Part shown: positions 1 to 8,777 of the stretch, one piece after another
Layout of the letters: each line of letters opens with the position of its first letter
Numbering within the stretch: the first letter of the stretch is position 1
Source of the DNA: a virus
DNA: 57,707 nt
IMG/VR virus record: IMGVR_UViG_3300025276_000004
Span: 1 to 57,707 of that record
Strand: one strand, 5' to 3'
Position numbers and translations under genes: made by a program
The notes under the pieces: model-generated
The model's database searches: none
Told to the model about the DNA's origin: nothing
What the model saw: the letters and a program-made list of their open reading frames with translations, nothing else

Positions 1-152
1 GTGGTGGCTAGTTTAGTAGCGTTGTTATATCTCAGTTGAACCTCTGCATTGTTATTACCTAAAATATACAATTCTGATCCGTCAGCATTACCTAGCCTGA
101 GGTTATTTCCATATATTAAAAGATCACCACTGCCGCTTTCTTTAATAAATGA
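1..152. repeat. Terminal direct repeat, left copy
   Basis: Identical base for base to 57556-57707. The repeat lies inside a fibre gene, and fusing the copies keeps that gene in frame (971 bases here plus 1009 bases from 57555 down to 56547 = 660 codons). This is the signature of a circularly closed assembly or a concatemer-joined genome. It does not by itself show physical terminal repeats, because an arbitrary cut in a permuted genome gives the same picture. Confidence 0.95.
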
Positions 153-971
153 CTGTGTACCATCAGTGTATATTTCAAGTTCAGCGCCAAAGATGGCTTT
201 GTTGTTATCGCCAAACGTCACGTTGCCTGTGACAGCGCCGCCAGACTTAGGTAAAGCATTAGTAGCTAACACACCATCGGCAGCAACATCTCGTCCATCA
301 AAGGTGGAGTTAGTTGTGATAGCCCCAGTCATAGCACCACCTGCTTTAGGTAATGCAGCGTTAGCTGTATTCGTAGTAGTCGTTAGTACAGCATTTCTAG
401 TAGCTATATCCACACCATCAAAGGTTGAGTTTGTAGTAATTGCACCAGTCATGGCACCGCCTGTTTTAGGTAATGCGGCTGTCGCTTTAGTTGTTGTGTC
501 CGTAAGCACAGCATCTCTGGCTCCAACGTCAACTCCATCAAATGTAGAGTTGGTGGTTATTGCGCCAGTCATAGCTCCCCCTGCAAGAGGAAGCTTAGTG
601 TTATCTAAAGTAGCATCTGTTCCCCATGAGAGAACCCCTGACCCATCTGTCCTTAAGAACTGACCTGAATCTCCATCATTGACTGGGAAAACAAGTGTGT
701 AGCTTGCACCTGCAGAGTGTGGTGGGCTTTTAAGTTTAATGCCATGTGAGTTTGCTGAACAGTTTAACTGAATATATCCATCAGTTGTCCCATCACTTTT
801 TGCAGTAAAACTTGGTACACTGCTTGTAGAGATTATAGGTATTGTGTCTAACTTAGTGCCATCTACAGATACATCTCGACCATCTACATTTCCAGTAACT
901 GTTATGTTACCCTCGACATTAGCTGCAGTAGTACTGAGACTGACTGCTTTTGATCCAATATATCCAGCCAT
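1..971 (-). CDS. Tail fibre protein A, N-terminal part (continues at 57555)
   Basis: Start ATG at 971 overlaps the stop of the upstream gene (TAATG). The reading frame runs off the window at position 1 and resumes at 57555, ending at 56547, for a 659-aa protein. The N-terminus has the VDGRDVSVDG and 'TKLPLAGGAMTGAITTN' type segments shared with the two fibres at 51866-54481 and 54540-56486, followed by about three tandem repeats of a roughly 40-residue unit (GGAMTGAITTNSTFDGVD then a short Thr-rich coil). Such repeats are typical of trimeric fibre shafts. Likely role: host-recognition fibre; the receptor is unknown. Confidence 0.85.
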   Translation of the reverse strand, partial: MAGYIGSKAVSLSTTAANVEGNITVTGNVDGRDVSVDGTKLDTIPIISTSSVPSFTAKSDGTTDGYIQLNCSANSHGIKLKSPPHSAGASYTLVFPVNDGDSGQFLRTDGSGVLSWGTDATLDNTKLPLAGGAMTGAITTNSTFDGVDVGARDAVLTDTTTKATAALPKTGGAMTGAITTNSTFDGVDIATRNAVLTTTTNTANAALPKAGGAMTGAITTNSTFDGRDVAADGVLATNALPKSGGAVTGNVTFGDNNKAIFGAELEIYTDGTQSFIKESGSGDLLIYGNNLRLGNADGSELYILGNNNAEVQLRYNNATKLAT

Positions 972-1279
972 TATGTTTGCTCCAATACACTCACGATTAC
1001 ATCACAAGAAGATGCAGTGTCGGATGTTATGACCACTGTGTCAGCGGCCTCTACTATAATTTTACCATCTAATACTGAGATTGCAGAACTGGCTGGCAGT
1101 GGTACTCCTTTAATAAGGAAGACACCTGCAATTTGTACATCTACTTTAATTTGAGCAGCTGTCCTGTTTGCAAGATTACACCCAATCACAACTGATGTTG
1201 TAGCATTGGGTACTGTGTAAGTTGTAGTAGCACCTGTCCCTACAGATGCACTCGTATAATTTTTAAAAATGTTTGCCAT
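971..1279 (-). CDS. Small virion-associated protein, beta-rich
   Basis: 102 aa, hydrophobic and rich in Val, Ala and Thr, with no charged clusters and no signal peptide. The pattern (NIFKNYTSASVGT, TTSVVIGCNLANRT, ending DVIVSVLEQT) resembles small structural proteins that sit next to fibre genes in marine phages; function unknown. Its stop overlaps the start of fibre A (TAATG), so the two are translationally coupled, which supports a role in the fibre or baseplate region. I see no strong ribosome-binding site; it starts 6 bases after the stop of the collagen-like gene. Confidence 0.7.
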   Translation of the reverse strand: MANIFKNYTSASVGTGATTTYTVPNATTSVVIGCNLANRTAAQIKVDVQIAGVFLIKGVPLPASSAISVLDGKIIVEAADTVVITSDTASSCDVIVSVLEQT

Positions 1280-1285
1280 GTGTTA

Positions 1286-2644
1286 TTACCCCAACGCAAT
1301 TGAAAGTGCTAATGATACTGACTCTGCTGTAGCCAACGTAGAAGTTATTGTAGGTGCCATAGCACCAGTAACCTCTGTTGAAAATGTAGCAGTTGCCGAT
1401 TGATTTGAACCGTTCCCTAAGAAGAACTTTCCGTTGTTTAAGTTTGGAGTAGCATTGTCTCGGCTAGGTCCAGTAACCATTAACACACCAGAAGATGAGT
1501 TTGACTTTATTACTTTAGCAATATTTTGAATTTCATTTGCTTCACCTGTCGGAGGTGTTGCAGTTAACCCACCAGATGACCCAACATAAAGCAAAGTTCC
1601 GGGAGGGTATGCAGATGTGTTTACACTTGATACAGTTCCTGTTATTACAACAACTCCTGAATCACCACTTGCTAATGTTGTAGCTAATAGTCCTATTGCT
1701 GGCATATTACTAGTTGATGCAGCCTGTACAGAGATAAGACTTCCAGATCCTGTAATACCACTTTGATATACAGGAGTACCTACTGCAAGACTTGCGCCTG
1801 ATACGTTCTTACAAATATTTTCTACATTACCAGATGCACCCTGTCCACCAGTCGCACCTTGGATACCTTGTATACCCTGTATACCTTGGATACCTTGTGC
1901 GCCTTGTACTCTGTAAACTACCCAACCGCCACCAGAAAAGTTACCAGTAGCTTGAGTTTGAGTTACAACAGCTGCCGCTACGTAAAGACCTTCTCCGCTT
2001 GAAACAGATGGGACAGTAGTTGTCCAATTTCCAGTAGCAGTTGCTGCACCTGTAGAAGTATTGAATCCAGCCCCACTCGCTATACCTGCAGGTGTGTTAA
2101 CACTAGAGTCGTAGAGATACAATGCTTTGTTTATATCACCATCATTACCAGTTGCGCCCTGTGAACCAGTTGCACCTTGTATACCCTGTATACCTTGAAC
2201 ACCTTGGATACCTTGTGGACCAGACGCTTGATAAAGTGTCCAACCTCCACCAGAATAATTACCAGTACTTTGAGTTTGTGTGAGAACAGCTACAGCTATA
2301 TATAAGTTTTGACTTGAACTGACTGTGGGAACAGTTGTTTCCCATGTACCTGTGTCGGCAGCTGCACCAGTCCCTACATTAAATCCAGCCCCACTTGCAA
2401 TAGCCGAGGGTGTTGAAGATCCAGCGTCATATAGATATACTGTTTTATCTTGATCACCAGAGTTTCCTTGTATACCTTGAGAACCTTGTATACCCTGTAT
2501 ACCTTGGACACCCTGAGAACCCTGATCTCCGGTATCTCCTTTTGGACCCCTAGCACCTTGTAAGATCTCATTAGTTCCTACACCTGTCCCAAAGAAACCT
2601 CCAGAAGCTACCGGAGCCTCTATCTTATTATAACTATCTGGCAT
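1286..2644 (-). CDS. Collagen-like virion fibre protein
   Basis: 452 aa. Three Gly-X-Y blocks rich in QGIQG triplets alternate with two copies of a 70-80-residue globular module beginning YLYD and ending SGGGW. The same module occurs in the fibre at 44261-46927, so the two proteins share a domain. The C-terminal 150 aa is Ser/Thr/Gly-rich. Collagen-like phage proteins form trimeric rods on tails or capsids; this position between adaptor and fibre genes suggests a tail or neck fibre. The DNA of the Gly-X-Y blocks is itself repetitive (ataccttg units), so its length may vary between relatives. Confidence 0.8.
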   Translation of the reverse strand: MPDSYNKIEAPVASGGFFGTGVGTNEILQGARGPKGDTGDQGSQGVQGIQGIQGSQGIQGNSGDQDKTVYLYDAGSSTPSAIASGAGFNVGTGAAADTGTWETTVPTVSSSQNLYIAVAVLTQTQSTGNYSGGGWTLYQASGPQGIQGVQGIQGIQGATGSQGATGNDGDINKALYLYDSSVNTPAGIASGAGFNTSTGAATATGNWTTTVPSVSSGEGLYVAAAVVTQTQATGNFSGGGWVVYRVQGAQGIQGIQGIQGIQGATGGQGASGNVENICKNVSGASLAVGTPVYQSGITGSGSLISVQAASTSNMPAIGLLATTLASGDSGVVVITGTVSSVNTSAYPPGTLLYVGSSGGLTATPPTGEANEIQNIAKVIKSNSSSGVLMVTGPSRDNATPNLNNGKFFLGNGSNQSATATFSTEVTGAMAPTITSTLATAESVSLALSIALG

Positions 2645-2656
2645 TCTCTATCTCCA

Positions 2657-3697
2657 TCAGATTAAATGTGAATTAAAGTTGACCTGAACATTACCACCGG
2701 ATGCAGCACGATTCTTATCTTCTTGATTCACTTCTATTATAGTGTTCATAAATTTCTGTTGATACCTTTGATACATTTCCATATCACCTAGGTAGTCATA
2801 GCAATGTACAAGAGCACCAAATAAAGCTATTCTTTCATTTTCATCTCTTAACCAATTAGGTGCAAGAGTTCCACGCATTACATAAGATGTTGTATAACCT
2901 GTTGCAGTTGCTGTCTTTGGAGTTAACTGTGGTGCAGGTAATGCTAGGTCTGCGGCTACCGCTGCTGCTGAAGTCCCTGTTGGGAAAAACAATGTTAGCT
3001 GTGTTGAAGCTACAGGTGTTTGATTTGCCTGTCCATCTATTATAACTGAAGTTGGTAAAATCTCTACTACCCTATGCGAGTAACCTGCTAGGGTTGGAGT
3101 GTATCTTGCAAACAATGCAGATAATCTTTTACGATAATGCAATTCAATTACATCATTCTCAGAAAAGTTTGGAGCAGCCAATAGTGTTTCTTTACCATGC
3201 CGTGTCCAAAAATGATCTGTACCTTTAAAAGCATATGCATCATAGAATGTTCTTAAATCTGTTTTGATATTAAACACTGATGCTTGACCTGCTGTCGCTT
3301 CTACATATTTAAGATAGCTACCTTGTGCCTCATAGTTACCAGATGCATCTAATGTAGCCGTACCTACTTTACGTATAAAAATATAAGTTACTAGGTCTGG
3401 AGGCACAGGTAGTGAAGCTTGTGCTGTAGAGTTTATTGCTGATGATCCTGTAAGCAGTGTGCCTTTGTACGTTGCACCTGCATTAGTAAAAGCAGCCGTG
3501 TTGTTTGCACCTTGCAGTACAAAGTAAGTTGTTTCTTCCATTGGTGGAATTTCTAGTTCACGATACGCAGTGTCTGCTGCATACCGTAAACCATCTTTAA
3601 TTAAATCTAATGGGAGAGCTTGTGAATCACGGTTTGACCAACTCCGCACTAGCGATACCATTGAGGCAGTTCCCTCATCGTAATTCTTAATTGACAT
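2657..3697 (-). CDS. Head-tail adaptor / tail tubular protein A-like
   Basis: 346 aa. The N-terminal segment LIKDGLRYAADTAYRELEIPP matches the helix found in adaptor proteins of marine podoviruses (the slot of T7 gp11), followed by an all-beta middle and a C-terminal helix with YDYLGDMEMYQRYQQKF. It would join the portal ring to the tail tube. It sits downstream of capsid and the two small neck-region genes, as in related phages. Preceded by a clear AAGGAGATATAA ribosome-binding region. Confidence 0.75.
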   Translation of the reverse strand: MSIKNYDEGTASMVSLVRSWSNRDSQALPLDLIKDGLRYAADTAYRELEIPPMEETTYFVLQGANNTAAFTNAGATYKGTLLTGSSAINSTAQASLPVPPDLVTYIFIRKVGTATLDASGNYEAQGSYLKYVEATAGQASVFNIKTDLRTFYDAYAFKGTDHFWTRHGKETLLAAPNFSENDVIELHYRKRLSALFARYTPTLAGYSHRVVEILPTSVIIDGQANQTPVASTQLTLFFPTGTSAAAVAADLALPAPQLTPKTATATGYTTSYVMRGTLAPNWLRDENERIALFGALVHCYDYLGDMEMYQRYQQKFMNTIIEVNQEDKNRAASGGNVQVNFNSHLI

Positions 3698-3707
3698 TTA
3701 TATCTCC

Positions 3708-4043
3708 TTAGTAAGACATTAAGTGAGCATAGTTTTGTTTAAAGATAGCCATGAACTTAGCCATTTGATCCTTATCTTGCATAGTAGTAGAATTATGCAG
3801 ATCTATACCCCATTTGTTCTTTATTTCAATAGCTACAATATCTGGAACTGTTGCAAACTTTTTAAAACCTTGATCCTTTTTATTCAAACCCATATCGTTA
3901 TTATCACGATCTTTCTTAGCGCTTTCTAAAAATGGTTTCTCATCTTGATATATTTGCCATTCACTACTACCATCGTTACTATAATCAATAGTACCTTTCA
4001 TAGTGTTATTTTCTGTTCCCGGTGTAACTGTCCAACGTGCCAT
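3708..4043 (-). CDS. Conserved small structural-region protein
   Basis: 111 aa, charged (many Lys and Asp), no membrane segment. The C-terminal half (ATVPDIVAIEIKNKWGIDLHN then a helical end) resembles a small protein encoded between capsid and adaptor genes in many marine podoviruses; I know no assigned function. A GGAGAAGAGG ribosome-binding site precedes ATG 4043. Probably expressed with the virion genes and perhaps a neck or decoration component. Confidence 0.7.
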   Translation of the reverse strand: MARWTVTPGTENNTMKGTIDYSNDGSSEWQIYQDEKPFLESAKKDRDNNDMGLNKKDQGFKKFATVPDIVAIEIKNKWGIDLHNSTTMQDKDQMAKFMAIFKQNYAHLMSY

Positions 4044-4058
4044 GTCCTCTTCTCCTTA

Positions 4059-4289
4059 TTATACAGCCATCTCAACAAACCTGCCAGACTTACCAATGAA
4101 ACCTAGGGTTGGTGCTGTGATTACTACGTTAGCTGTCGCTGACATAAAAAATGCCTTATCGACTTGATACCCACCAGCAGCTATTGTTGATAAAGTCCAA
4201 GCACATCTGTCTGCAGGTAAGTGCAGTATATCTCCAACTAAGTTGTTAGCCAATGTGTTAGCCGCCACTGTTCCTCTAATTACCATCAT
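4059..4289 (-). CDS. Small hydrophobic protein next to capsid gene
   Basis: 76 aa, rich in Ala, Thr and Val, beta-prone, no clear signal peptide. An AGGAGG site lies 8 bases upstream of the first of two adjacent ATG codons. The position directly downstream of the major capsid gene suggests a capsid decoration or head-fibre subunit, but no motif supports this. Confidence 0.65.
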   Translation of the reverse strand: MMVIRGTVAANTLANNLVGDILHLPADRCAWTLSTIAAGGYQVDKAFFMSATANVVITAPTLGFIGKSGRFVEMAV

Positions 4290-4352
4290 GTTCTATACCT
4301 CCTAATAGAATAAAAAAGGAGAGAGGATAATTCCTCCCTCCCATATTATAAT

Positions 4353-5426
4353 TTACTGTAAACCGTAGATTGCGCCACAGCCTTTTGGATTCTTAACTTC
4401 CAAAGACCATTCTTCAATAAACATGCCAACTGTTGAGTCACCTTTCTGACCAACTTCAACTTCTTGCATTGGACGGAATGTTGCCATTGCGAACCACTGT
4501 GGATCATAGATGAGAGCACATGAGTCTTTAGCTGCAAACTGAGTAGTTGTAGCGTCTGTTGTTGTGAAGGCCAAGCCCATGATGTAGTTTGGAACTACCA
4601 TCAAGTCACCAAAGTCTGACATGTAGATGTCTACTGACTGACGGAGTTTTCCGCTTTCGTCAATATTCCGCTGAACACCAGTAGCTCCGATCAAAAGATC
4701 TGAGAAGTCACGGCGAAGCTTTGGAGAGACCATTACGCGAGATGCTTTACCACCAGCTTCATAGATCTTCTGCATAACAGAGTCAATGTCTGTCAATGCC
4801 AAAGCTGCTTTAGTTCCCGCAGATGCTACAGTAACAGATGTTACTCCAGTGTTAGGAGTAGCTGGCTGTGTGAAAGAACCTTTGAATACACAAGTGTCAC
4901 TGCTGTTAATGAAAGATTGGTATCCACCAGTCTTACGAGCACCAGAAGTAGTCTGGACGTTATATGTATTAACTAAGTCCATCTCCATATCACGCCGCAT
5001 TTCAGTTCCACGCTTCTTCAACTGATAAGCATATTCGTCTGCTACACCAGCCTGATCAATAGCCCTACGGCTACCTGATACTGAGATCACTTTACTGTTG
5101 ATCTGAGTGTAGTTACCTAAACGTGTACGGAATGGGCCAACAATAGTTGAGGCTGCACCGTCACCACTAGCAGGTGATGTACCAGCTGTCAGGAAGTCTG
5201 TACCTTCAGCCACACGGGAATTGCCCGGAGCTTGGAGTTCATCAGTCTGCCATTCGTGGTAGATGTTTGTTGATTTTGTTTTGCCAATCGAAGCAAGGAA
5301 AGGAGTTTCGTCCCGTGTGATCATTCCGATAAAGTTCGCTAGATCTTCACGATTTGATACGTCTTTTCCTGTCTGATTTGATCGACCGGATGGGTTTGTA
5401 ATATTACGACCACCAGTTGTTGCCAT
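4353..5426 (-). CDS. Major capsid protein (DUF5309/SU10-type)
   Basis: 357 aa. Contains the SU10-family pattern: REDLANFIGMITRDETPFLASIGK near residues 26-50, then HEWQTD and an EGTDF segment, an 'RRDMEMDL' helix around residue 150 and a long C-terminal P-domain-like half. It forms the icosahedral shell with an HK97-type fold. An AGGAGG ribosome-binding site precedes the start, as expected for a highly expressed gene. It lies immediately downstream of the scaffold gene. Confidence 0.9.
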   Translation of the reverse strand: MATTGGRNITNPSGRSNQTGKDVSNREDLANFIGMITRDETPFLASIGKTKSTNIYHEWQTDELQAPGNSRVAEGTDFLTAGTSPASGDGAASTIVGPFRTRLGNYTQINSKVISVSGSRRAIDQAGVADEYAYQLKKRGTEMRRDMEMDLVNTYNVQTTSGARKTGGYQSFINSSDTCVFKGSFTQPATPNTGVTSVTVASAGTKAALALTDIDSVMQKIYEAGGKASRVMVSPKLRRDFSDLLIGATGVQRNIDESGKLRQSVDIYMSDFGDLMVVPNYIMGLAFTTTDATTTQFAAKDSCALIYDPQWFAMATFRPMQEVEVGQKGDSTVGMFIEEWSLEVKNPKGCGAIYGLQ

Positions 5427-5446
5427 TTTAAAATCCTCCTAGGATA

Positions 5447-6535
5447 TTAAGTATTGAGAGATTTAGAGGCATACTGGCGAAGATAGTCCATTTGGTCATC
5501 ATTTGATGCGCCTTCTTTAAATGCACGAGCCTTCACCATATTTTCTTTGTCTACTGCTTTCTTATTAACAGCGACTGGCTTTTTAGTTGGAACCTTTTTA
5601 GATGGGGTTACCTTACGCTTTGCAGCGCCATCAGTAATACCTTTCTTTAATCGTCTATAGTCATCAATGAATTTAACAACACTGGGATCTACAATCGCAT
5701 TTAAAAGTTCGTCTGCTATACCATGCTCAAGAGCAAACTCTCGAATTTCTACTGCAACCTTCTCACTAAAATCAGGAATTAACGTAGGAATCTTTTCCTG
5801 GAAAACCTTCATCTGTTCAGAAAACTGATCCTCATTAGCTTTTACTTTCTGTTGTTCAACAGTTTTTAATAAATTCTCACGAGTGTTTCTTGCAGTCCAG
5901 TAGTTTTGTTGAGCTTGTTCACGTTGATCTTTTAACTCACTAAGTTCATAGGTGTCCCCATTGTCCCTAGCTTCTTTAATCTTCGCTTCAATATCATGGT
6001 ATTTTTTAGCCATTTTTTGTTCGTCCATTGATAACATCGCACCTGCAGCATCAGACATCTTATTGATTTCTTCTAGCTTAATTATGCGTTCTTCATCAAT
6101 GGCCTTACGTGCCTCTCCGAGTTCACGACCCTTTTTAGAGAGTGAAGCATCTGTCTGATAACCTTTCAGTAAATCAGCAAACGAGACATCCATTTGTTTA
6201 CCATCAATCTTAACGGAAACTTTGGCATCTAAGTCTAAATCGTCTACAGAAAATACATCAGTGTCTTGGGTAGGGGCTTCCGCGCCATCCTCATCTGTTG
6301 TCTCTTCTGTCTCCTCTTCAGACTCTTCATCGCTAACGGCAGCATCTGTATCATCTGGGTCTTCTTCTACAGGTGCTTCCGAGTCCTCGTCCTCGACCTC
6401 CTCTTCTGGTAGCGGTATCTCGTTCTGAATAAAGTCAGACTTAGAGAGTACGGCATCTAGGAGTTCTTGTTCGCTTGGACCAGCAGAACTGGGAACATCA
6501 TCCGATACGGGTAGAGATTCATTTTGCTCTGTCAT
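5447..6535 (-). CDS. Scaffolding protein
   Basis: 362 aa. The first 110 residues are extremely acidic (runs of E and D with 'EEEVEDEDSEAPVEEDPDD'), the centre (about 140-260) is a charged helical/coiled-coil region, and the C-terminus is basic (KRKVTPSKKVPTKKP) and could contact capsid protein. This acidic-helical-basic layout and the place between portal and capsid are typical of podovirus scaffolds, which direct procapsid assembly and leave before DNA packaging. Confidence 0.85.
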   Translation of the reverse strand: MTEQNESLPVSDDVPSSAGPSEQELLDAVLSKSDFIQNEIPLPEEEVEDEDSEAPVEEDPDDTDAAVSDEESEEETEETTDEDGAEAPTQDTDVFSVDDLDLDAKVSVKIDGKQMDVSFADLLKGYQTDASLSKKGRELGEARKAIDEERIIKLEEINKMSDAAGAMLSMDEQKMAKKYHDIEAKIKEARDNGDTYELSELKDQREQAQQNYWTARNTRENLLKTVEQQKVKANEDQFSEQMKVFQEKIPTLIPDFSEKVAVEIREFALEHGIADELLNAIVDPSVVKFIDDYRRLKKGITDGAAKRKVTPSKKVPTKKPVAVNKKAVDKENMVKARAFKEGASNDDQMDYLRQYASKSLNT

Positions 6536-6541
6536 GTTTTA

Positions 6542-6748
6542 TTATCCTTCTTTTTTAGCCGCAGGTTTTGTAACCGTTGGCTTGGATGTTTCTATTTTTG
6601 CCATGTAAGTCTGCTTTAAACTATGCATAGCAACTAAATTTACACAATTCATTTTAGCTTTACCTGAAGATCTCATAGAGTCGTACTCTAAAAGGTTTAT
6701 CATATTCTCTAGGTTTACTATCAATTGTGAATAATCTATATCGTTCAT
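6542..6748 (-). CDS. Hypothetical small protein
   Basis: 68 aa; helical N-terminal 50 residues, then a Lys/Pro/Ala-rich tail ending KKEG. No recognised domain. Its start overlaps the stop of the gene upstream by 4 bases (ATGA), so the pair is coupled. Lies between scaffold and small basic genes; likely late expressed. Confidence 0.6.
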   Translation of the reverse strand: MNDIDYSQLIVNLENMINLLEYDSMRSSGKAKMNCVNLVAMHSLKQTYMAKIETSKPTVTKPAAKKEG

Positions 6749-7047
6749 TGTTCATTGTCCTCAATGTATGGTATGTTCTTACCGTAAGTTTCAAAGTTAA
6801 TTAATTTCTGTTTAACATCGCCCAACGATAACGCTGAGTTGTAAATAAACTCACGGGTTTTAACTTCATGTGGATCTGTGCTTAACCAAGATGTAAAGTA
6901 CTGTGTGAGTATGTCACCGTATGCTTCATTGAAAAACTCTTCTCTTTGCTGTGATGCAAATGTTGCTTTTAATAATGCTTCTTTAGCTTGCAGATCGGGA
7001 TGTATACCCTTCAGCACCTTCTCAGCTGAAGCTCGATATTTTTCCAT
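6745..7047 (-). CDS. Hypothetical helical protein
   Basis: 100 aa, predicted all-helical, acidic C-terminus (IPYIEDNEQ). Resembles by pattern a conserved podovirus protein encoded between portal and scaffold in marine phages, but I can assign no function. Coupled by a 4-base overlap to the downstream 68-aa gene. Confidence 0.65.
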   Translation of the reverse strand: MEKYRASAEKVLKGIHPDLQAKEALLKATFASQQREEFFNEAYGDILTQYFTSWLSTDPHEVKTREFIYNSALSLGDVKQKLINFETYGKNIPYIEDNEQ

Positions 7048-7056
7048 TTAATTTCC

Positions 7057-7293
7057 TTATGTTGATTTGGTTCTCTTTTTACCAGATGCTGTTGTAGACC
7101 AACTGACCCTCTTAGGTCCAGTCTTTTTTGCAGCTTCCTTTTTAGTAATCTTAGAAGCTACGCTCTTGGGACGGCAAGCAGGGTATGCCCGTTTAGACTT
7201 ACCCTTGGCACTTTTTCTACCACAGGGTTTACCAGTCTTAACATCAATCCATTCTTCGCCAAACCATTTACCTAAACCTCCTTTTTTCTTCAT
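7057..7293 (-). CDS. Small basic protein, DUF5872-like
   Basis: 78 aa, more than a quarter Lys/Arg. The pattern GLGKWFGEEWIDVKTGKPCGRKS...RAYPACRP is that of DUF5872-like proteins common in marine phages. Cysteines in 'KPCGRK' and 'YPACRP' may bind metal. The high charge suggests nucleic-acid binding, perhaps packaged with DNA; this is inference. Overlaps the next upstream gene by 4 bases. Confidence 0.7.
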   Translation of the reverse strand: MKKKGGLGKWFGEEWIDVKTGKPCGRKSAKGKSKRAYPACRPKSVASKITKKEAAKKTGPKRVSWSTTASGKKRTKST

Positions 7294-7472
7294 GATTTAG
7301 ATACTCGGTTGTCAGGCCCACTCCAACCACCACCACGTTTCTTGTACTCCTTAGAAGCCCAAGCATTTGCGTATGCGGATGGGTATACTTTAAATTTCTT
7401 TTTTGCTGCAGATTTAACCCTAGACCAAAGGGCTGGGTTGTTTGCTTTTGGGGATTTTGTTGACATTACCAT
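7290..7472 (-). CDS. Small basic protein, DUF5872-like
   Basis: 60 aa, strongly basic, with WSRVKSAAKKKFKVYPSAYANAW and a Gly-rich end (KKRGGGWSGPDN), a pattern widespread in marine phages. Overlaps both neighbours by a few bases, so the three basic genes at 7057-7759 form one coupled unit. Probably nucleic-acid binding or virion-associated; function not known. Confidence 0.7.
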   Translation of the reverse strand: MVMSTKSPKANNPALWSRVKSAAKKKFKVYPSAYANAWASKEYKKRGGGWSGPDNRVSKS

Positions 7473-7759
7473 TTCACCTTATCAGCCCAGTACGCTGCAC
7501 TGAGTTTTCCTTTAGCTATGTTCCTACCATGTCTAGCTTTAAATGAAGCCCGTTTAGCTTTCATCTTAGCAGACTCTCCAGCTTTAGGAGCACCTGCTGT
7601 AGATGCACCTTGTTCCCCAAACCTTATGGTCTTTATAGTGCTTCCTTCTTTAGCCACAACAACGTGTGACTTTGTAGCATGGCTTGGGGTACGTTTGGGT
7701 TGATTGAACCCTGACACCCCAGCTCTTGACAATCGTGGATCTTTTCCTTCACTTGACAT
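7466..7759 (-). CDS. Conserved basic protein, DUF6321-like
   Basis: 97 aa with motifs RLSRAGVSGFNQPKRTPSH, IRFGEQGAST and RASFKARHGRNIAKGKLSAAYWADKVKW. These match a family found in cyanophages and pelagiphages whose function is unknown. Basic and without membrane segments. First gene of the basic triplet. Confidence 0.75.
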   Translation of the reverse strand: MSSEGKDPRLSRAGVSGFNQPKRTPSHATKSHVVVAKEGSTIKTIRFGEQGASTAGAPKAGESAKMKAKRASFKARHGRNIAKGKLSAAYWADKVKW

Positions 7760-7773
7760 AATTTCTCCTCACG

Positions 7774-7962
7774 CTATGCGCTTTCACCAATTTTAAAACA
7801 TTTAGGTAACACAGCTATTCCATTTTCTGATAATTTAGCTATTACAGAAAGAGATTGTTTCTTACATTCTTCTTCAGAATACCATAGGTTTTTTGTATTA
7901 GCCACTATACTGCAACTAGATACATGGAGTGAACTACAAATTAAAAGTACTGATAAAAACAT
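7774..7962 (-). CDS. Small secreted or lipoprotein-like protein
   Basis: 62 aa when started at ATG 7962, which overlaps the stop of the upstream membrane gene (TAATG); a longer reading from 8052 is open but would run deep into that gene and is less likely. The N-terminus is a hydrophobic signal-like stretch (MFLSVLLICSSLHVSSCS) with a possible lipobox ending at Cys17; two more Cys lie near residues 32 and 54. Size, lipobox and coupling to a membrane gene would fit an outer-membrane spanin, but this is tentative. Confidence 0.55.
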   Translation of the reverse strand: MFLSVLLICSSLHVSSCSIVANTKNLWYSEEECKKQSLSVIAKLSENGIAVLPKCFKIGESA

Positions 7963-8435
7963 TACCACCTTCCTTGGGATTTCCCTACAAAATAAATCAC
8001 TACAGATATAAGCCCCAATGATATTGCAGCAACTACAATACCTAGCACCCAATTTATAGCAGTGTCTACAGCTTCTTGTTTACGATAGACAGCTTCTTTT
8101 TGTTCTTTACGCATCTGTCCCTCAATAATTACGAGTTCCTTCCAAGCGGATGGGCCGTACACAAAACTGATATGATTTTTTAATTCATTTCTTAATTCGT
8201 TAGCTTTCTGTTTAGCAGTCCAAGCTTCTAAAGCATGACTTTGAGTATTGGTAAACATTTTATATGCAGGGGGTTTACTTGCTTTTTCATGTGCAAAGTC
8301 TAAATCTGAAATAGCTTTAGACCAATTTTGAAGTTGGCTTCCCATAGATGTTAAATCCTTACCGACTTCTATGCCTTTCTTTATTCCGTTAAAGGCGGCA
8401 GTAGCTGCTGCGATTGCAGTAAATGGATCTATCAT
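7962..8435 (-). CDS. Membrane-anchored helical protein (possible lysis protein)
   Basis: 157 aa. Residues 1-30 are amphipathic (IDPFTAIAAATAAFNGIKKG), residues 30-125 form a charged coiled-coil-like region, and residues 128-150 form one transmembrane helix (WVLGIVVAAISLGLISVVIYFVG) with a short basic tail. Similar proteins occur in marine podoviruses near lysis or virion genes. Together with the flanking small secreted protein it may form a spanin-like pair; not proven. Confidence 0.6.
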   Translation of the reverse strand: MIDPFTAIAAATAAFNGIKKGIEVGKDLTSMGSQLQNWSKAISDLDFAHEKASKPPAYKMFTNTQSHALEAWTAKQKANELRNELKNHISFVYGPSAWKELVIIEGQMRKEQKEAVYRKQEAVDTAINWVLGIVVAAISLGLISVVIYFVGKSQGRW

Positions 8436-8444
8436 AAATGTACC

Positions 8445-8723
8445 TCACCTACCCGTAGGGTTAAACTTTTGCATATTTACTACAACTTCCCTTATGGCCT
8501 TAATGTTTTCATCTATACGACCTAGCATTACTGCTTGCATCTGAGATGTCTTTCCTATTTCGTTAATGCGTATCTCATGTCTTGCTATTTCACGAGCATT
8601 GATTGTTACGTTACTGTCCAGCGTTGACATGTACCACACTAACCCTAAGGTCTGTAATACAATTGCTAAGACAAACGTAGCAGGTAATGACTTAGATAAA
8701 TGCCACTGTTGTTTCTTTTCCAT
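8445..8723 (-). CDS. Single-pass membrane protein with coiled coil
   Basis: 92 aa: a short basic cytoplasmic end, a transmembrane helix at about residues 13-33 (ATFVLAIVLQTLGLVWYMS), then a long heptad-like helix. This topology fits an inner-membrane spanin or a haemolysin XhlA-like lysis accessory protein. Separated from the portal gene by a perfect stem-loop at 8749-8765. Confidence 0.6.
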   Translation of the reverse strand: MEKKQQWHLSKSLPATFVLAIVLQTLGLVWYMSTLDSNVTINAREIARHEIRINEIGKTSQMQAVMLGRIDENIKAIREVVVNMQKFNPTGR

Positions 8724-8748
8724 AATAACACCCCCATGAGGTAAGGCA

Positions 8749-8765
8749 GGGTTCCTTAAGAACCC
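8749..8765. other. Stem-loop between portal and membrane gene
   Basis: Arms GGGTTC and GAACCC around a CTTAA loop, in the 54-base gap after the portal stop codon. No T-run follows on the minus strand, so an mRNA processing or stability hairpin is more likely than a terminator. Confidence 0.5.
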
Positions 8766-8777
8766 CGCTATATTGAC